DNA of 64,000 nt from Pseudomonas sp. ANT_H4 (GCF_008369295.1 NZ_VOBG01000022.1:27016-91015); one strand, 5' to 3'. Numbered from the stretch's first letter, positions 33,526 through 42,171 are shown. A program made the numbers and translations. Notes: generated by a model from the letters alone, not told the origin.

Positions 33526-34743
33526 TCAGGCGCCGGTTTTTTGCACGAGCCCATCCGCCCGGAACATCCCGCGAATCCCTCGTATCGCCTGGCGAATCCG
33601 GTCCTGGTTCTCGATCAGCGCAAAGCGCACATGATCATCCCCATACTCGCCAAAGCCGATCCCCGGTGATACGCAAACCTTCGCTTCCAGCAGTAACTTC
33701 TTGGCAAACTCCAGCGAACCCATCACCGCATAAGCTTCGGGAATCTTCGCCCAGACGTACATCGATGCCTTGGGGTTTTCCACCATCCAGCCCAACTCAT
33801 GCAGGCCCTTGACCAGTACGTTGCGGCGTTGGCGGTACTGATCGGCAATGTCTTTCACACACTGCTGATCGCCTTCCAATGCAGCAATCGCGGCTACTTG
33901 CAGCGGGGTAAAGGTGCCGTAGTCGTGGTAACTCTTGATCCGTGCCAGGGCGTTGACCAGCTCCGGGTTACCGACCATGAAACCAATGCGCCAGCCGGCC
34001 ATGTTGTAACTCTTGGACAGGGTGAAAAACTCCACCGCGATGTCCTTGGCGCCGGGCACCTGCATGATCGAGGGGGCTTTCCAGCCATCGTAGACGATGT
34101 CGGCGTAGGCCAGGTCATGCACCACCAGCACGTCGTACTGCTTGGCGAGGGCGATCACCCGTTCAAAGAAGTCCAGCTCCACGCACTGTGCGGTGGGGTT
34201 GGACGGAAAGCCCAGGATCATCATCTTCGGCTTGGGGATCGAACCGCGAATTGCCCGTTCCAGCTCGGCGAAAAAATCCACGCCGGGAATCAGCGGCACC
34301 GAACGTACCTGGGCACCGGCAATCACGGCACCGTAGATGTGAATCGGGTAGCTGGGGTTGGGCACCAATACGGTGTCGCCCTGGTCGAGGGTGGCGAGCA
34401 TCAAGTGCGCCAGGCCTTCCTTGGAACCGATGGTGACGATGGCCTCGGTTTCCGGGTCGATGTCCACTTCATAGCGGTCCTTGTACCAGCGCGAAATCGC
34501 CCGGCGCAGACGCGGTATGCCTTTGGAAGTGGAGTAACCGTGGGTGTCTTCACGCTGGGCGACGGTCACCATTTTTTCCACGATATGCGGTGGAGTGGGG
34601 CCGTCGGGGTTGCCCATGCTCAAGTCGATGATGTCTTCGCCACGACGACGGGCGGCCATCTTCAGCTCGGCAGTGATATTGAATACGTAAGGGGGGAGTC
34701 GATCTATGCGCGCAAAGCGGCGCGGCGAACCTTGGTCTGCCAT
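33526..34743 (-). CDS. alaC: Alanine transaminase AlaC
   Basis: 405 residues, fold-type-I aminotransferase. Family features: RIDRLPPYVFNITAELKMAARRRGEDIIDLSMGNPDGPTP at the N-terminus, GYSTSKGIPRLRRAISRWYKDRY, VLVPNPSYPIHIYG, FPSNPTAQCVEL, and the PLP lysine in FFTLSKSYNMAGWRIGFMVG. Converts pyruvate and glutamate to alanine and 2-oxoglutarate. Similar enzymes have been called AspC in error. The divergent space to the next gene is 196 bp. Confidence 0.9.
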   Translation of the reverse strand: MADQGSPRRFARIDRLPPYVFNITAELKMAARRRGEDIIDLSMGNPDGPTPPHIVEKMVTVAQREDTHGYSTSKGIPRLRRAISRWYKDRYEVDIDPETEAIVTIGSKEGLAHLMLATLDQGDTVLVPNPSYPIHIYGAVIAGAQVRSVPLIPGVDFFAELERAIRGSIPKPKMMILGFPSNPTAQCVELDFFERVIALAKQYDVLVVHDLAYADIVYDGWKAPSIMQVPGAKDIAVEFFTLSKSYNMAGWRIGFMVGNPELVNALARIKSYHDYGTFTPLQVAAIAALEGDQQCVKDIADQYRQRRNVLVKGLHELGWMVENPKASMYVWAKIPEAYAVMGSLEFAKKLLLEAKVCVSPGIGFGEYGDDHVRFALIENQDRIRQAIRGIRGMFRADGLVQKTGA

Positions 34744-34939
34744 GTGTTGCCTCGAAGTACGTAAGCGCCCGGAACCGTCCGAGCGACGTCGGCCACTGCG
34801 GTGGCCTGCGGGCAGACGATACGGGCGATGATGGCCAGTTGTCCAGATGGCGCGATGAATATTTTGTGCTTTGAGTGAAACGCCTGTATGACCCTATACT
34901 CGGTAAGGCTTTATTCACTCATTGATGGAGACTGTTCAG

Positions 34940-35422
34940 ATGAATCAACAGGCAAAGCTATCACTGGAACCGCGCATGGAAGAGGGCAAGGCCCTGGTGA
35001 TCGCGGGTGTTGGCGGCCGTTACGGCAAGGCCACGATGGGGGATATTCCCAGGTTGTGGGAGTTGTTCGATAGCTGCATCAAGGGTATTCGTAAACGCGT
35101 TGGCGGCATGAGCTACGGCGTCTGCTACAACTCTAGGCACGATGAGTTCGATTACATCGCTGGGGTCGAAGTGCCTGCCAAGAGCGATGTGCCGAGCAAC
35201 TTCCAGTCGATTGAAATTCCGGCCCACCGCTATGCGGTCTTCCCCCACTACGGCCCGGTGCAGGCACTTAAACAGACCTATGAGCGGGTTATATATGAAT
35301 GGCTGCCAAGTTCTGGATACAAGGTCGTAGGGCCTGATTTTGAGCGCTATAGCGCCGACTTCAATGCAGATAAAGGCACTGGCACCGTGGAGATTTGGTT
35401 GCCGGTTGAAGCAAAGGCCTGA
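34940..35422 (+). CDS. GyrI-like / AraC effector-binding domain protein
   Basis: 160 residues from ATG 34940, which follows TGGAG. A stand-alone effector-binding (GyrI-like) domain without DNA-binding region: MEEGKALVIAGVGGRYGKATMGDIPRLWELF..., VGGMSYGVCYNSRHDEFDYIAGVEV, FQSIEIPAHRYAVFPHYGPVQALKQTYERVIYEWLPSSGYKV. Such proteins bind or break down hydrophobic small molecules or inhibit gyrase; role here unknown. Confidence 0.8.
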   Translation: MNQQAKLSLEPRMEEGKALVIAGVGGRYGKATMGDIPRLWELFDSCIKGIRKRVGGMSYGVCYNSRHDEFDYIAGVEVPAKSDVPSNFQSIEIPAHRYAVFPHYGPVQALKQTYERVIYEWLPSSGYKVVGPDFERYSADFNADKGTGTVEIWLPVEAKA

Positions 35423-35479
35423 AACCGTGGCCAAAGATGATTTATGCTCTTTGGTCGTTTTCTCTCGAGTGACCCTTTG

Positions 35480-35941
35480 ATGATCAGGCACTGTACTTTG
35501 CTCGACCTCACTGGCTGGCAGGCTCTGCGCGTTGCCCTGTGGCCGGGTTCGGATTCGGAACCGGGCAATGAGCATGAAATGCACACTCTGTTGAGCGCTC
35601 CAGACCGCTATCTTGTGCTGACTTTCAACGATGACAGCGGCAACGCCCTCGGTTTTGCCGAGGCGTCGATCCGGTGTGATTACGTCAACGGTACCAGTAC
35701 CTCTCCGGTGGCCTTTCTCGAAGGTTTGTACGTAGTGCCAGCCAGTCGTGGTAACGGGGTGGCCCGGCAATTGGTGGCGGCTGTCGAACAGTGGGCCAGG
35801 GAAATGGGCTGCACGGAACTGGCCTCGGATGCGCTGCTGGATAACCAGGGGAGCCACGCCATGCATCAATCTCTGGGCTTCGCTGAAACCGAACGAGTGG
35901 TTTACTTCTTGAAGCCTTTGGGGGCGCCCGAGTCGGAGTAG
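35480..35941 (+). CDS. AAC(6')-type aminoglycoside N-acetyltransferase-like GNAT
   Basis: 153 residues from ATG 35480. The pattern is that of AAC(6')-I enzymes: W-x2-LR-x2-LWPGSDSEPGNEHEM at the N-terminus, FLEGLYVVPASRGNGVARQLVAAVEQWAREMGC (acetyl-CoA site), and ELASDALLDNQGSHAMHQSLGFAETERVVYFLKPL at the end. These enzymes acetylate the 6'-amino group of aminoglycosides such as kanamycin or tobramycin. Chromosomal relatives in environmental pseudomonads may be weakly active. Ribosome-binding site is poor (GAGTG), so expression may be low. Confidence 0.75.
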   Translation: MIRHCTLLDLTGWQALRVALWPGSDSEPGNEHEMHTLLSAPDRYLVLTFNDDSGNALGFAEASIRCDYVNGTSTSPVAFLEGLYVVPASRGNGVARQLVAAVEQWAREMGCTELASDALLDNQGSHAMHQSLGFAETERVVYFLKPLGAPESE

Positions 35942-35949
35942 TCGGGCTT

Positions 35950-36444
35950 TTACTCCTGAGCAAACACCCACGCCAGCCGGCGCTCATAGCCAATTCGTCC
36001 TTTGTAAGCCTCACCGCTATCTACCCAACCCTGCTGCAAATACAGCCCCATCGCCGCCACATTGTCATTGTCCACCGACAACTCCAGGGCCTTGATCTGC
36101 GGCCACGCCAATTGCGCTGCGGCGGGCAACGCCTGCAGGCAGGCTTTGCCAAACCCCTGGCCTTGCTGGCTGCGGTCGACTTGCAGGGCATGCAGGGTGG
36201 CGCTGTGTTCGTCGGCCCAATGGGGCAGGCAGGGCGGGCGTTTGAGCAGCAGAAAGGCGACGGGAATCTCGTCGGCCAACAGCGCGAAGCCTTTGATACC
36301 GGGGCTGGGGTTGACCAGCAGCGTGTTCAGCGCGCAGTAGATGTCGCCGGAATACGGTAGTTGCTCGGGATGGACTTCAAGGGCGCTCAGTTGCTGTTGC
36401 TGCACAGCGTTCAGCGTCTCATAGGCGACAAGGCGGGTTTCCAT
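35950..36444 (-). CDS. GNAT family N-acetyltransferase
   Basis: 164 residues. GNAT core LHALQVDRSQQGQGFGKACLQALPAAAQ (motif A, Q-Q-G-Q-G-F-G) and LELSVDNDNVAAMGLYLQQGWVDSG (motif B). It differs from the adjacent AAC(6')-like gene and converges on it with 8 bp between stops. Substrate unknown. Confidence 0.8.
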   Translation of the reverse strand: METRLVAYETLNAVQQQQLSALEVHPEQLPYSGDIYCALNTLLVNPSPGIKGFALLADEIPVAFLLLKRPPCLPHWADEHSATLHALQVDRSQQGQGFGKACLQALPAAAQLAWPQIKALELSVDNDNVAAMGLYLQQGWVDSGEAYKGRIGYERRLAWVFAQE

Positions 36445-36592
36445 CGGCAGGGCATCCGAAATCCTACAAAGAAGCGCGGATTCTAGCGGGTTTGCCGTGA
36501 GCGCAATTATTTTTCACCGACTTGTCGATTTGCCGAATGCCCACTCGACTAAGGGTGTCTTCCGTGATTTTTTCCATAAAAGGAGCATCGCC

Positions 36593-36697
36593 ATGAACAC
36601 TGGCCGACACCCTTTGACATGGCAACCGGTGCGGGCTTGTTTGAGCTCAAACCCTGATCGTCGGGAATTCAGCCAACCCGCTCATCTGCAGCCATAG
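36593..36697 (+). CDS. Possible 34-aa peptide
   Basis: MNTGRHPLTWQPVRACLSSNPDRREFSQPAHLQP. The main reason to list it is a strong ribosome-binding site (AAAAGGAG, 7 bases before ATG 36593), 27 bp upstream of the YciI gene. Composition is not distinctive; it may be a leader reading frame or chance. Confidence 0.3.
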   Translation: MNTGRHPLTWQPVRACLSSNPDRREFSQPAHLQP

Positions 36698-36723
36698 TTG
36701 ATAGTCCGAAAACGGAGAATCTT

Positions 36724-37068
36724 ATGAAGTACCTATGCCTGGTCTACAGCGACGAGCAGTTGCTTCACAGCTTGCCTGAAAGCCCGAATGATCCCGAATG
36801 CCAGGCCTATGCCGAATCGGTGCAAGGTAGCGGGCGGATGATTGCCGCCGAGGCGCTGGAGTCGGTCACGACAGCCACCACCGTGCGTATGCGCAACGGC
36901 AAGTTGTCGATCACCGACGGGCCGTTTGCCGAAACCAAGGAGCAACTGGCGGGCTTTTACCTTATCGACGCCAGGGACCTGAATGAAGCGATCCAGCTCG
37001 CCGGGGGCATTCCGGCGGCGCGGGTCGGCAGCGTGGAAGTACGCCCTGTGCGTGAATTGAATCTCTGA
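36724..37068 (+). CDS. YciI/DGPF family protein
   Basis: 114 residues with the DGPF motif: MKYLCLVYSDEQ at the start and KLSITDGPFAETKEQLAGFYLIDARDLNEAIQLAGGIP near 60-97. These small ferredoxin-like-fold proteins accompany ECF42 sigma factors very often. It is first in a three-gene set with an SRPBCC protein and the sigma factor. GGAGAATCTT precedes ATG 36724. Biochemical role unknown. Confidence 0.88.
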   Translation: MKYLCLVYSDEQLLHSLPESPNDPECQAYAESVQGSGRMIAAEALESVTTATTVRMRNGKLSITDGPFAETKEQLAGFYLIDARDLNEAIQLAGGIPAARVGSVEVRPVRELNL

Positions 37069-37101
37069 ACAAAATAATCATAAAACTCAGGAGATTTACC
37101 C

Positions 37102-37596
37102 ATGAGCACTCAACCCCAGGCGGGTGTACAGCCCGCCCAATTCGAATTATCCATCAGCCGCTTGATCGACGCGCCACGCCGCCGGGTGTTTCGCGCCTGG
37201 ACGGAACCTGCGTTGTTGCAACAATGGTGGGGGCCCCATGGCATGACCACCCCCGAGTGCGAAATGAACCTGTGGGTCGGTGGGCTGTTTCGCACCCTGA
37301 TGCGGGCCCCGGATGGCACCGAGTACCCGACCCAGGGCGTATTCCTGGAGATCGTTGCGCCACGGCGGCTGGTGTTCACCGACGCCTTCACTCCAGGCTG
37401 GATTCCGTCGGGCAAGCCGTTCATGACCGCCGAAGTGACCCTCGAAGAAGTCGCCGGTAAAACCCTCTACACCGCCCGGGCCATGCACTGGACCGAGGCC
37501 GACAAGCAGGCCCACGAAGCCATGGGCTTTCATGAGGGCTGGGGCCAGAGCCTGGATCGGCTGGTGACATTGGTCACTGAAGGCATGCTCGATTGA
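37102..37596 (+). CDS. SRPBCC (AHSA1-like) domain protein
   Basis: 164 residues with the AHSA1/Bet-v-1-like pattern: FELSISRLIDAPRRRVFRAWTEPALLQQWWGPHGMTTPECEMNLWVGGLFRTLMRAPDGTEYPTQGVFLEIVAPRRLVFTDAF. The fold has a hydrophobic ligand cavity; ligand unknown. It lies between the YciI gene and the sigma gene (overlap 4 bp with the latter), so all three are likely one operon. Confidence 0.88.
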   Translation: MSTQPQAGVQPAQFELSISRLIDAPRRRVFRAWTEPALLQQWWGPHGMTTPECEMNLWVGGLFRTLMRAPDGTEYPTQGVFLEIVAPRRLVFTDAFTPGWIPSGKPFMTAEVTLEEVAGKTLYTARAMHWTEADKQAHEAMGFHEGWGQSLDRLVTLVTEGMLD

Positions 37597-38834
37597 CAGT
37601 CCAGGCCCAGGTTGAAGCGGTTTACCGCAGCGAGTCGCGGCGCATCCTCGCCACGCTGATTCGCTTGCTGGGCGATTTCGACCTCGCCGAAGAAGCCTTG
37701 CACGAGGCGTTCTTCGTCGCCGTCGAGCGCTGGCAGCAGGACGGCGTACCAGAAAATCCTCGCGCCTGGCTGGTGTCTACCGGGCGCTTCAAGGCGATTG
37801 ACCGCTTGCGTCGACAGGCACGGTTAGCCGCGTCCCAGACGCTGCTGCTGGCCCAGGCCGAAGCGCTGGAAGAGGCCGACTGGAGCGCTGAAGACGTGGA
37901 AGACGATCGCCTGCGCCTGATCTTCACCTGCTGCCACCCGGCGCTGGCGGCGGATGCTCAGGTGCCGCTGACCTTGCGTGAAATCTGCGACCTCACCACC
38001 GAGGAAATCGCCCGAGCCTTTCTCGTTTCGCCGGCCACCATCGCCCAGCGTATCGTGCGGGCCAAGGGCAAGATTCGTGAGGCCAGGATTCCCTATCAAG
38101 TGCCGTCCCTGACCGAATTATCCGAACGCCTGGACAGTGTATTGCGGGTGATTTACCTGGTGTTCAACGAAGGTTATTCGGCATCCATGGGCGCGGACTT
38201 GACCCGTGATGACCTGACCCGCGAAGCCATTCGCCTAGGGCGGTTGTTGATGGAGTTGCTGCCGGAACCGGAAGTCATGGGCTTGCTGGCGCTGATGTTG
38301 CTCCACGAATCCCGGCGCCCGGCGCGTACCTCGGCAAGCGGTGAGTTGGTGCTGCTGGACGAACAGGACCGTTCATTGTGGGACGCGTCCTTGATTGCCG
38401 AAGGCTGTCTCCTGGTGGAGAAGGCGCTGACCACCCGGCGTTTCGGGCCTTACTGCCTGCAAGCGGCAATTGCCGCCGTGCACGCTGAAGCCTTGAGCGC
38501 CGCCGTGACCGATTGGCCGCAGATTGTCGGGCTTTACGACGTACTGCTCAGGGCTATGCCGTCGCCGGTGATCGAACTCAACCGCGCGGTGGCGCTGGCC
38601 ATGCGCGACGGGCCGTTGGCGGGGTTGCGGCAAGTCGATGGGGTTTTGGCGCGTGGGAAATTGCTGGACTACCACCTGGCGCATTCGGCACGGGGGGAGT
38701 TTTGTCGGCAGTTGGGGCGGGTGGAGGAGGCAAGGGTGGCCTTTGAGCGGGCTCTGGAACTGACCCAGCAAACACCGGAGCGGCGATTTATCGAGCGGCG
38801 TCTGATGCAACTGAACATGGATGATCGCCTGTAG
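37593..38834 (+). CDS. ECF42-type RNA polymerase sigma factor with long C-terminal domain
   Basis: 413 residues. Sigma regions 2 and 4 lie in the first 180 (IRLLGDFDLAEEALHEAFFVAVERWQQDG, VPLTLREICDLTTEEIARAFLVSPATIAQRIVRAKGKI), followed by a helical repeat-like domain of about 220 residues ending HSARGEFCRQLGRVEEARVAFERALELTQQTPERRFIERRL. This C-terminal TPR-like extension and the linked DGPF protein define the ECF42 group, thought to be controlled through the extension rather than by an anti-sigma factor. Start is TTG 37593 overlapping the previous stop, with GAAGG at a good distance. Confidence 0.88.
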   Translation: MTVQAQVEAVYRSESRRILATLIRLLGDFDLAEEALHEAFFVAVERWQQDGVPENPRAWLVSTGRFKAIDRLRRQARLAASQTLLLAQAEALEEADWSAEDVEDDRLRLIFTCCHPALAADAQVPLTLREICDLTTEEIARAFLVSPATIAQRIVRAKGKIREARIPYQVPSLTELSERLDSVLRVIYLVFNEGYSASMGADLTRDDLTREAIRLGRLLMELLPEPEVMGLLALMLLHESRRPARTSASGELVLLDEQDRSLWDASLIAEGCLLVEKALTTRRFGPYCLQAAIAAVHAEALSAAVTDWPQIVGLYDVLLRAMPSPVIELNRAVALAMRDGPLAGLRQVDGVLARGKLLDYHLAHSARGEFCRQLGRVEEARVAFERALELTQQTPERRFIERRLMQLNMDDRL

Positions 38835-38881
38835 ACACGAGCCAGCGCGCTCCACGCTGGCTGGCGCGTCGCTATCCGGGA

Positions 38882-39736
38882 TTACTCCAGTATCTTCCCC
38901 AACATCCAACTCCCGGCTGGCCCAGGCGGACGTTGGCGTGACCACAGCGCATCCACCGCCACCGAACGCGGCCAGCCGCGCACGTTGAGTTCCTGCAGGT
39001 TATCGTTGCCGAAACGCTCCACCAGCCAGCGCGGCAGCGGCGCCCAGCCGAAACCCAGCTGTGCCATTTCCATCAGCATCAGGTAACTGGCCGCCGACCA
39101 CACCCGGCCTGTGGCGCGGTTGTCATAAGGGTTGACGATGCTCGCCAGGCGTAGCTCGCGGTGTTGCTGCAAGGTCTGCTGATCGACGACCTCAAGGCTG
39201 GCCAGCACATGTTGGGGCGAAACGAACAAGGCGATTTCCGTGCGTTCTTCCACCGGGGAACTGGTCAGGTCCGGCGGATAAACCTCCTGCTGTTCGATAA
39301 AGGCAATCTGCGCCCGGCCGCTTTGCACCAGATCGATCAGGTCATCGCATTCGGCGATCAGCCATTCCAGCTCCAGGTCGGGGTAACGTTCTGCAAAAGC
39401 GATGATGGCGGTTTCAAAGCGCTGCGACTGGTAAGTATCGGACATGGCGATACTGAGCCTGGGCTCCAGCCCCTGGGACAGTTGACTGGCCGCCAGTTCC
39501 AGGCGGCTGCTGGCCTCCAGCACCTGTTCGGCCCGTTGCAGCAAGACATGGCCGGCCGGGGTGAGGGTGGGTTTGCGGCTGCTGCGATCAAACAGCACCA
39601 CGTTCAGGTCAATTTCCAGGCTCGCCACCGCCGCGCTGACGGTGGACTGGCTCTTGCCAAGCTTGCGCGCCGCAGCTGAAAACGAACCTTGGGTCGCCGC
39701 CTGGACAAACGCCTGCAACACTTCATGAGAGGCCAC
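38882..39736 (-). CDS. LysR-family regulator next to a PACE efflux gene
   Basis: 284 residues. N-terminal winged helix-turn-helix (LQAFVQAATQGSFSAAARKLGKSQSTVSAAVASLEIDLNVVLFDRSSRKPTLTPAG, 7-60) and a LysR substrate domain. It is divergent from the PACE transporter gene with 89 bp between, the layout of AceR/AceI in Acinetobacter, so it probably activates that gene in response to a transported biocide or polyamine. That role is inferred. Confidence 0.85.
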   Translation of the reverse strand: MASHEVLQAFVQAATQGSFSAAARKLGKSQSTVSAAVASLEIDLNVVLFDRSSRKPTLTPAGHVLLQRAEQVLEASSRLELAASQLSQGLEPRLSIAMSDTYQSQRFETAIIAFAERYPDLELEWLIAECDDLIDLVQSGRAQIAFIEQQEVYPPDLTSSPVEERTEIALFVSPQHVLASLEVVDQQTLQQHRELRLASIVNPYDNRATGRVWSAASYLMLMEMAQLGFGWAPLPRWLVERFGNDNLQELNVRGWPRSVAVDALWSRQRPPGPAGSWMLGKILE

Positions 39737-39825
39737 GATCTATCGCCTTGGTCGATGGTTATTAGTTATGAAGTATCGGTCTGAGGGGTAATTATGGCAA
39801 CCGTCGTCACTCATGGAGCTGGGTC

Positions 39826-40263
39826 ATGAACCCTACCAAGTCAATTACTGAACGCGTTTTCCAGGCCATCGGTTTCGAGGTCATGGCCTTGTCGATCTGC
39901 ACGCCGCTGCTGGCATGGATCATGGATAAACCGGCCCTGGAAATGGGCATGGTGACCCTGGCGATCAGCCTGATGGCGCTGAGCTGGAACATCATTTTCA
40001 ACAGCCTGTTCGACCGCCTCAAGGCGCGCCTGCAACTGGCCAACGGCGGTTGGACCCGTGTGCTGCACGCCTTGCTGTTTGAAGGCGGCCTGGTGATTGG
40101 CTGTGTCCCGCTGATTGCCTGGTGGCTGAATATCAGCCTGTTGCAGGCGTTTATCCTCGACATCGGCGTGCTGCTGTTCTTCCTGCCGTACACCTACGTG
40201 TACCACTGGGGGTACGACGTACTGCGCGAGAAACTGATGCAACGTCGGGCGCTCACGGTGTAA
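39826..40263 (+). CDS. PACE family efflux transporter (AceI-like)
   Basis: 145 residues with four membrane segments in two repeated units: ERVFQAIGFEVMALSICTPLLAWIM...LISLMALSWNIIFNSLFDRL and RVLHALLFEGGLVIGCVPLIAWWL...FILDIGVLLFFLPYTYVYHWGYD. The acidic residue in the first helix (GFEVMAL) matches the essential Glu of AceI. Family members export chlorhexidine and short-chain diamines using the proton gradient. Regulated probably by the divergent LysR gene. Confidence 0.9.
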   Translation: MNPTKSITERVFQAIGFEVMALSICTPLLAWIMDKPALEMGMVTLAISLMALSWNIIFNSLFDRLKARLQLANGGWTRVLHALLFEGGLVIGCVPLIAWWLNISLLQAFILDIGVLLFFLPYTYVYHWGYDVLREKLMQRRALTV

Positions 40264-40291
40264 GACGGCTCCGACGTTTGCACCGCTGGTA

Positions 40292-40360
40292 TTACAGGAA
40301 CATCCCGCCCGACGCTTCGATCCGCTGGCCGGTGATCCAGTTGCTGCCGTCAGCGAGCAA
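40292..40360 (-). pseudogene. C-terminal remnant of a short-chain dehydrogenase
   Basis: Reading the minus strand gives LLADGSNWITGQRIEASGGMFL followed by a stop, the typical last residues of 3-oxoacyl-ACP-reductase-like SDR enzymes. Nothing of the gene remains upstream; the fragment ends against a half REP element at 40364. Confidence 0.7.
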
Positions 40361-40363
40361 TTA

Positions 40364-40384
40364 GGGCAAGCCCCCTCGCCACAA
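40364..40384. repeat. Half REP element
   Basis: GGGCAAGCCCCCTCGCCACAA, one arm and core of the 22358 REP type. It separates the SDR remnant from the Pit gene. Confidence 0.65.
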
Positions 40385-40385
40385 C

Positions 40386-42002
40386 TCAGAACAATTGGGT
40401 GAATAACCAGTACAAACTCCCCGACAACACAATCGCGGCTGGCAAGGTCAGCACCCAGGCCATCAGCAGGTTGCGGATGGTCTTCATCTGCAAGCCGCCG
40501 CCATTGGCGACCATGGTCCCGGCCACGCCCGAGGACAGCACGTGGGTGGTGGACACCGGCAAGCCAAACATGTCCGCCGCGCCAATGGTCAGCATCGCTA
40601 CCATCTCCGCCGAAGCGCCCTGGGCGTACGTCATGTGGGTCTTGCCGATCTTCTCTCCTACCGTTACCACGATGCGCCTCCAACCGACCATAGTCCCAAG
40701 CCCTAGGGCGATGGCCACGGAAATTTTCACCCACAGCGGAATAAAACGGGTGGCGTTGTCGATCTGTTGCTTGAACAGTTGCAGCTTGCCTTGGGTGTCG
40801 GCGTCGAAATTGCCGACCTTGCCCTTGTCTATCAGGCGAATGGTTTCGCTGGTCAGGTACATGTCATTGCGCACGTTGCCCATGGCCTCGGCGGGCACCT
40901 TGGCCAACGAGCCATAGCCTTTCACTTCTTCACCGATATGCCCGGTCAGGGCGGCGAGGGCGGGGATCAATTGCGGCGTTGCTTCCTTGGTGCGTACGTA
41001 GGTCGACAGGGTCGGACGCGGGTCGGCCGGGGCCGGTTGCGGTGCGCTTTTCACCAAGGCTTGCTGGGTGACTTGGGCTACTGCGGCAAATTGCAGCGAC
41101 TGGTCGGCCGGCATGGTGCGGTTCAGCGCGTAGGCCATCGGCAACGTACCCACCAGGATCAGCATGATCAGGCCCATGCCTTTCTGTCCGTCGTTGGAGC
41201 CATGGGCGAAAGAGACGCCGGTGCAGGTGGCGATCAGCATGCTGCGAATCCACCACGGCGGCGGGGTGTTGCCCTTGGGTGCCTTGTACAGCGAGCGGTT
41301 TTTCACAAACGCGCGCAGTGCCAGCAATAGCAGTGCCGCGAAGACGAAGCCGATCAGCGGTGACAGCAGCAACGCATAGCCGATCTTGAATGCCTGGCTC
41401 CAATCCACGCCGCTGGTGCCGTCACGCCCGTGCATCAGGGCATTGGCCACGCCGACGCCGATAATCGAACCGATCAAGGTATGGGACGAAGACGCCGGCA
41501 GGCCCAGCCACCAGGTGCCGAGGTTCCACAGGATCGCCGCGATCAGCAGGGCGAAGATCATGGCGAAGCCGGCGGATGAACCGACCTGCAAAATCAACTC
41601 CACCGGCAGCAAGGCAATGATGGCGAACGCCACTGCGCCACTGGACATCAGCACCCCGAGAAAATTGAAGAATCCAGACCACACGACGGCAAAATGTGGC
41701 GGCAACGAGTTGGTGTAGATCACCGTCGCCACGGCGTTGGCGGTGTCATGGAAACCATTGACGAACTCGAAGCCCAGGGCGATCAGCAGCGCCACACCCA
41801 GCAGCAGGAATGGCGTCCAGGTAGTCACCACCGTGCCCAGTTCGTGCATGTCGCGCATTAGGCTGTAGGCGGTGAACAGCAGGCCCATGGCGAGGACGGT
41901 GAAGAAAGTGATCACCGTCAACAGGCTGGGCTTCTGGTCCAACTGGGGTTTTGAATCGGCTGCGTGAGCCCGTGTGGAAGCGGTCAGGGAAGAGGTGGCC
42001 AT
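40386..42002 (-). CDS. pitA: Inorganic phosphate transporter, Pit family
   Basis: 538 residues, about ten to twelve membrane segments. PHO4/Pit signatures: ALGFEFVNGFHDTANAVATVIYTNSL near 75-100 and VSFAHGSNDGQKGMGLIMLIL near 265-285; a hydrophilic loop of about 130 residues (320-440) divides the two halves; AEMVAMLTIGAADMFGLPVSTTHVLSSGVAGTM near the end. Low-affinity, proton-coupled uptake of metal phosphate is the known role. Confidence 0.92.
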   Translation of the reverse strand: MATSSLTASTRAHAADSKPQLDQKPSLLTVITFFTVLAMGLLFTAYSLMRDMHELGTVVTTWTPFLLLGVALLIALGFEFVNGFHDTANAVATVIYTNSLPPHFAVVWSGFFNFLGVLMSSGAVAFAIIALLPVELILQVGSSAGFAMIFALLIAAILWNLGTWWLGLPASSSHTLIGSIIGVGVANALMHGRDGTSGVDWSQAFKIGYALLLSPLIGFVFAALLLLALRAFVKNRSLYKAPKGNTPPPWWIRSMLIATCTGVSFAHGSNDGQKGMGLIMLILVGTLPMAYALNRTMPADQSLQFAAVAQVTQQALVKSAPQPAPADPRPTLSTYVRTKEATPQLIPALAALTGHIGEEVKGYGSLAKVPAEAMGNVRNDMYLTSETIRLIDKGKVGNFDADTQGKLQLFKQQIDNATRFIPLWVKISVAIALGLGTMVGWRRIVVTVGEKIGKTHMTYAQGASAEMVAMLTIGAADMFGLPVSTTHVLSSGVAGTMVANGGGLQMKTIRNLLMAWVLTLPAAIVLSGSLYWLFTQLF

Positions 42003-42133
42003 GCAGGGGCATCCAGTGAGGAAGGATGCCGTCCATGATCATTGCAGAATATTACAGGGATACTGCGGTAAGTCAGTGTTTAGAGGATTGAGTGTGCCGC
42101 TGGTCCATAAATCAGTCTCTGGCATGACCGGCC

Positions 42134-42171
42134 GTAGCAATTGTCGAGCCTCGCTGGGGCTCGACTGCTAC
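42134..42171. repeat. Hairpin copy of the GCCTCGCTGGGGCTCGAC repeat
   Basis: GTAGCA and GTCGAGCC pair with GGCTCGAC and TGCTAC, with a 3-nt bulge and 7-nt loop. Same family as 15317 and 28739. Located between the Pit and ZntB genes. Confidence 0.7.
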
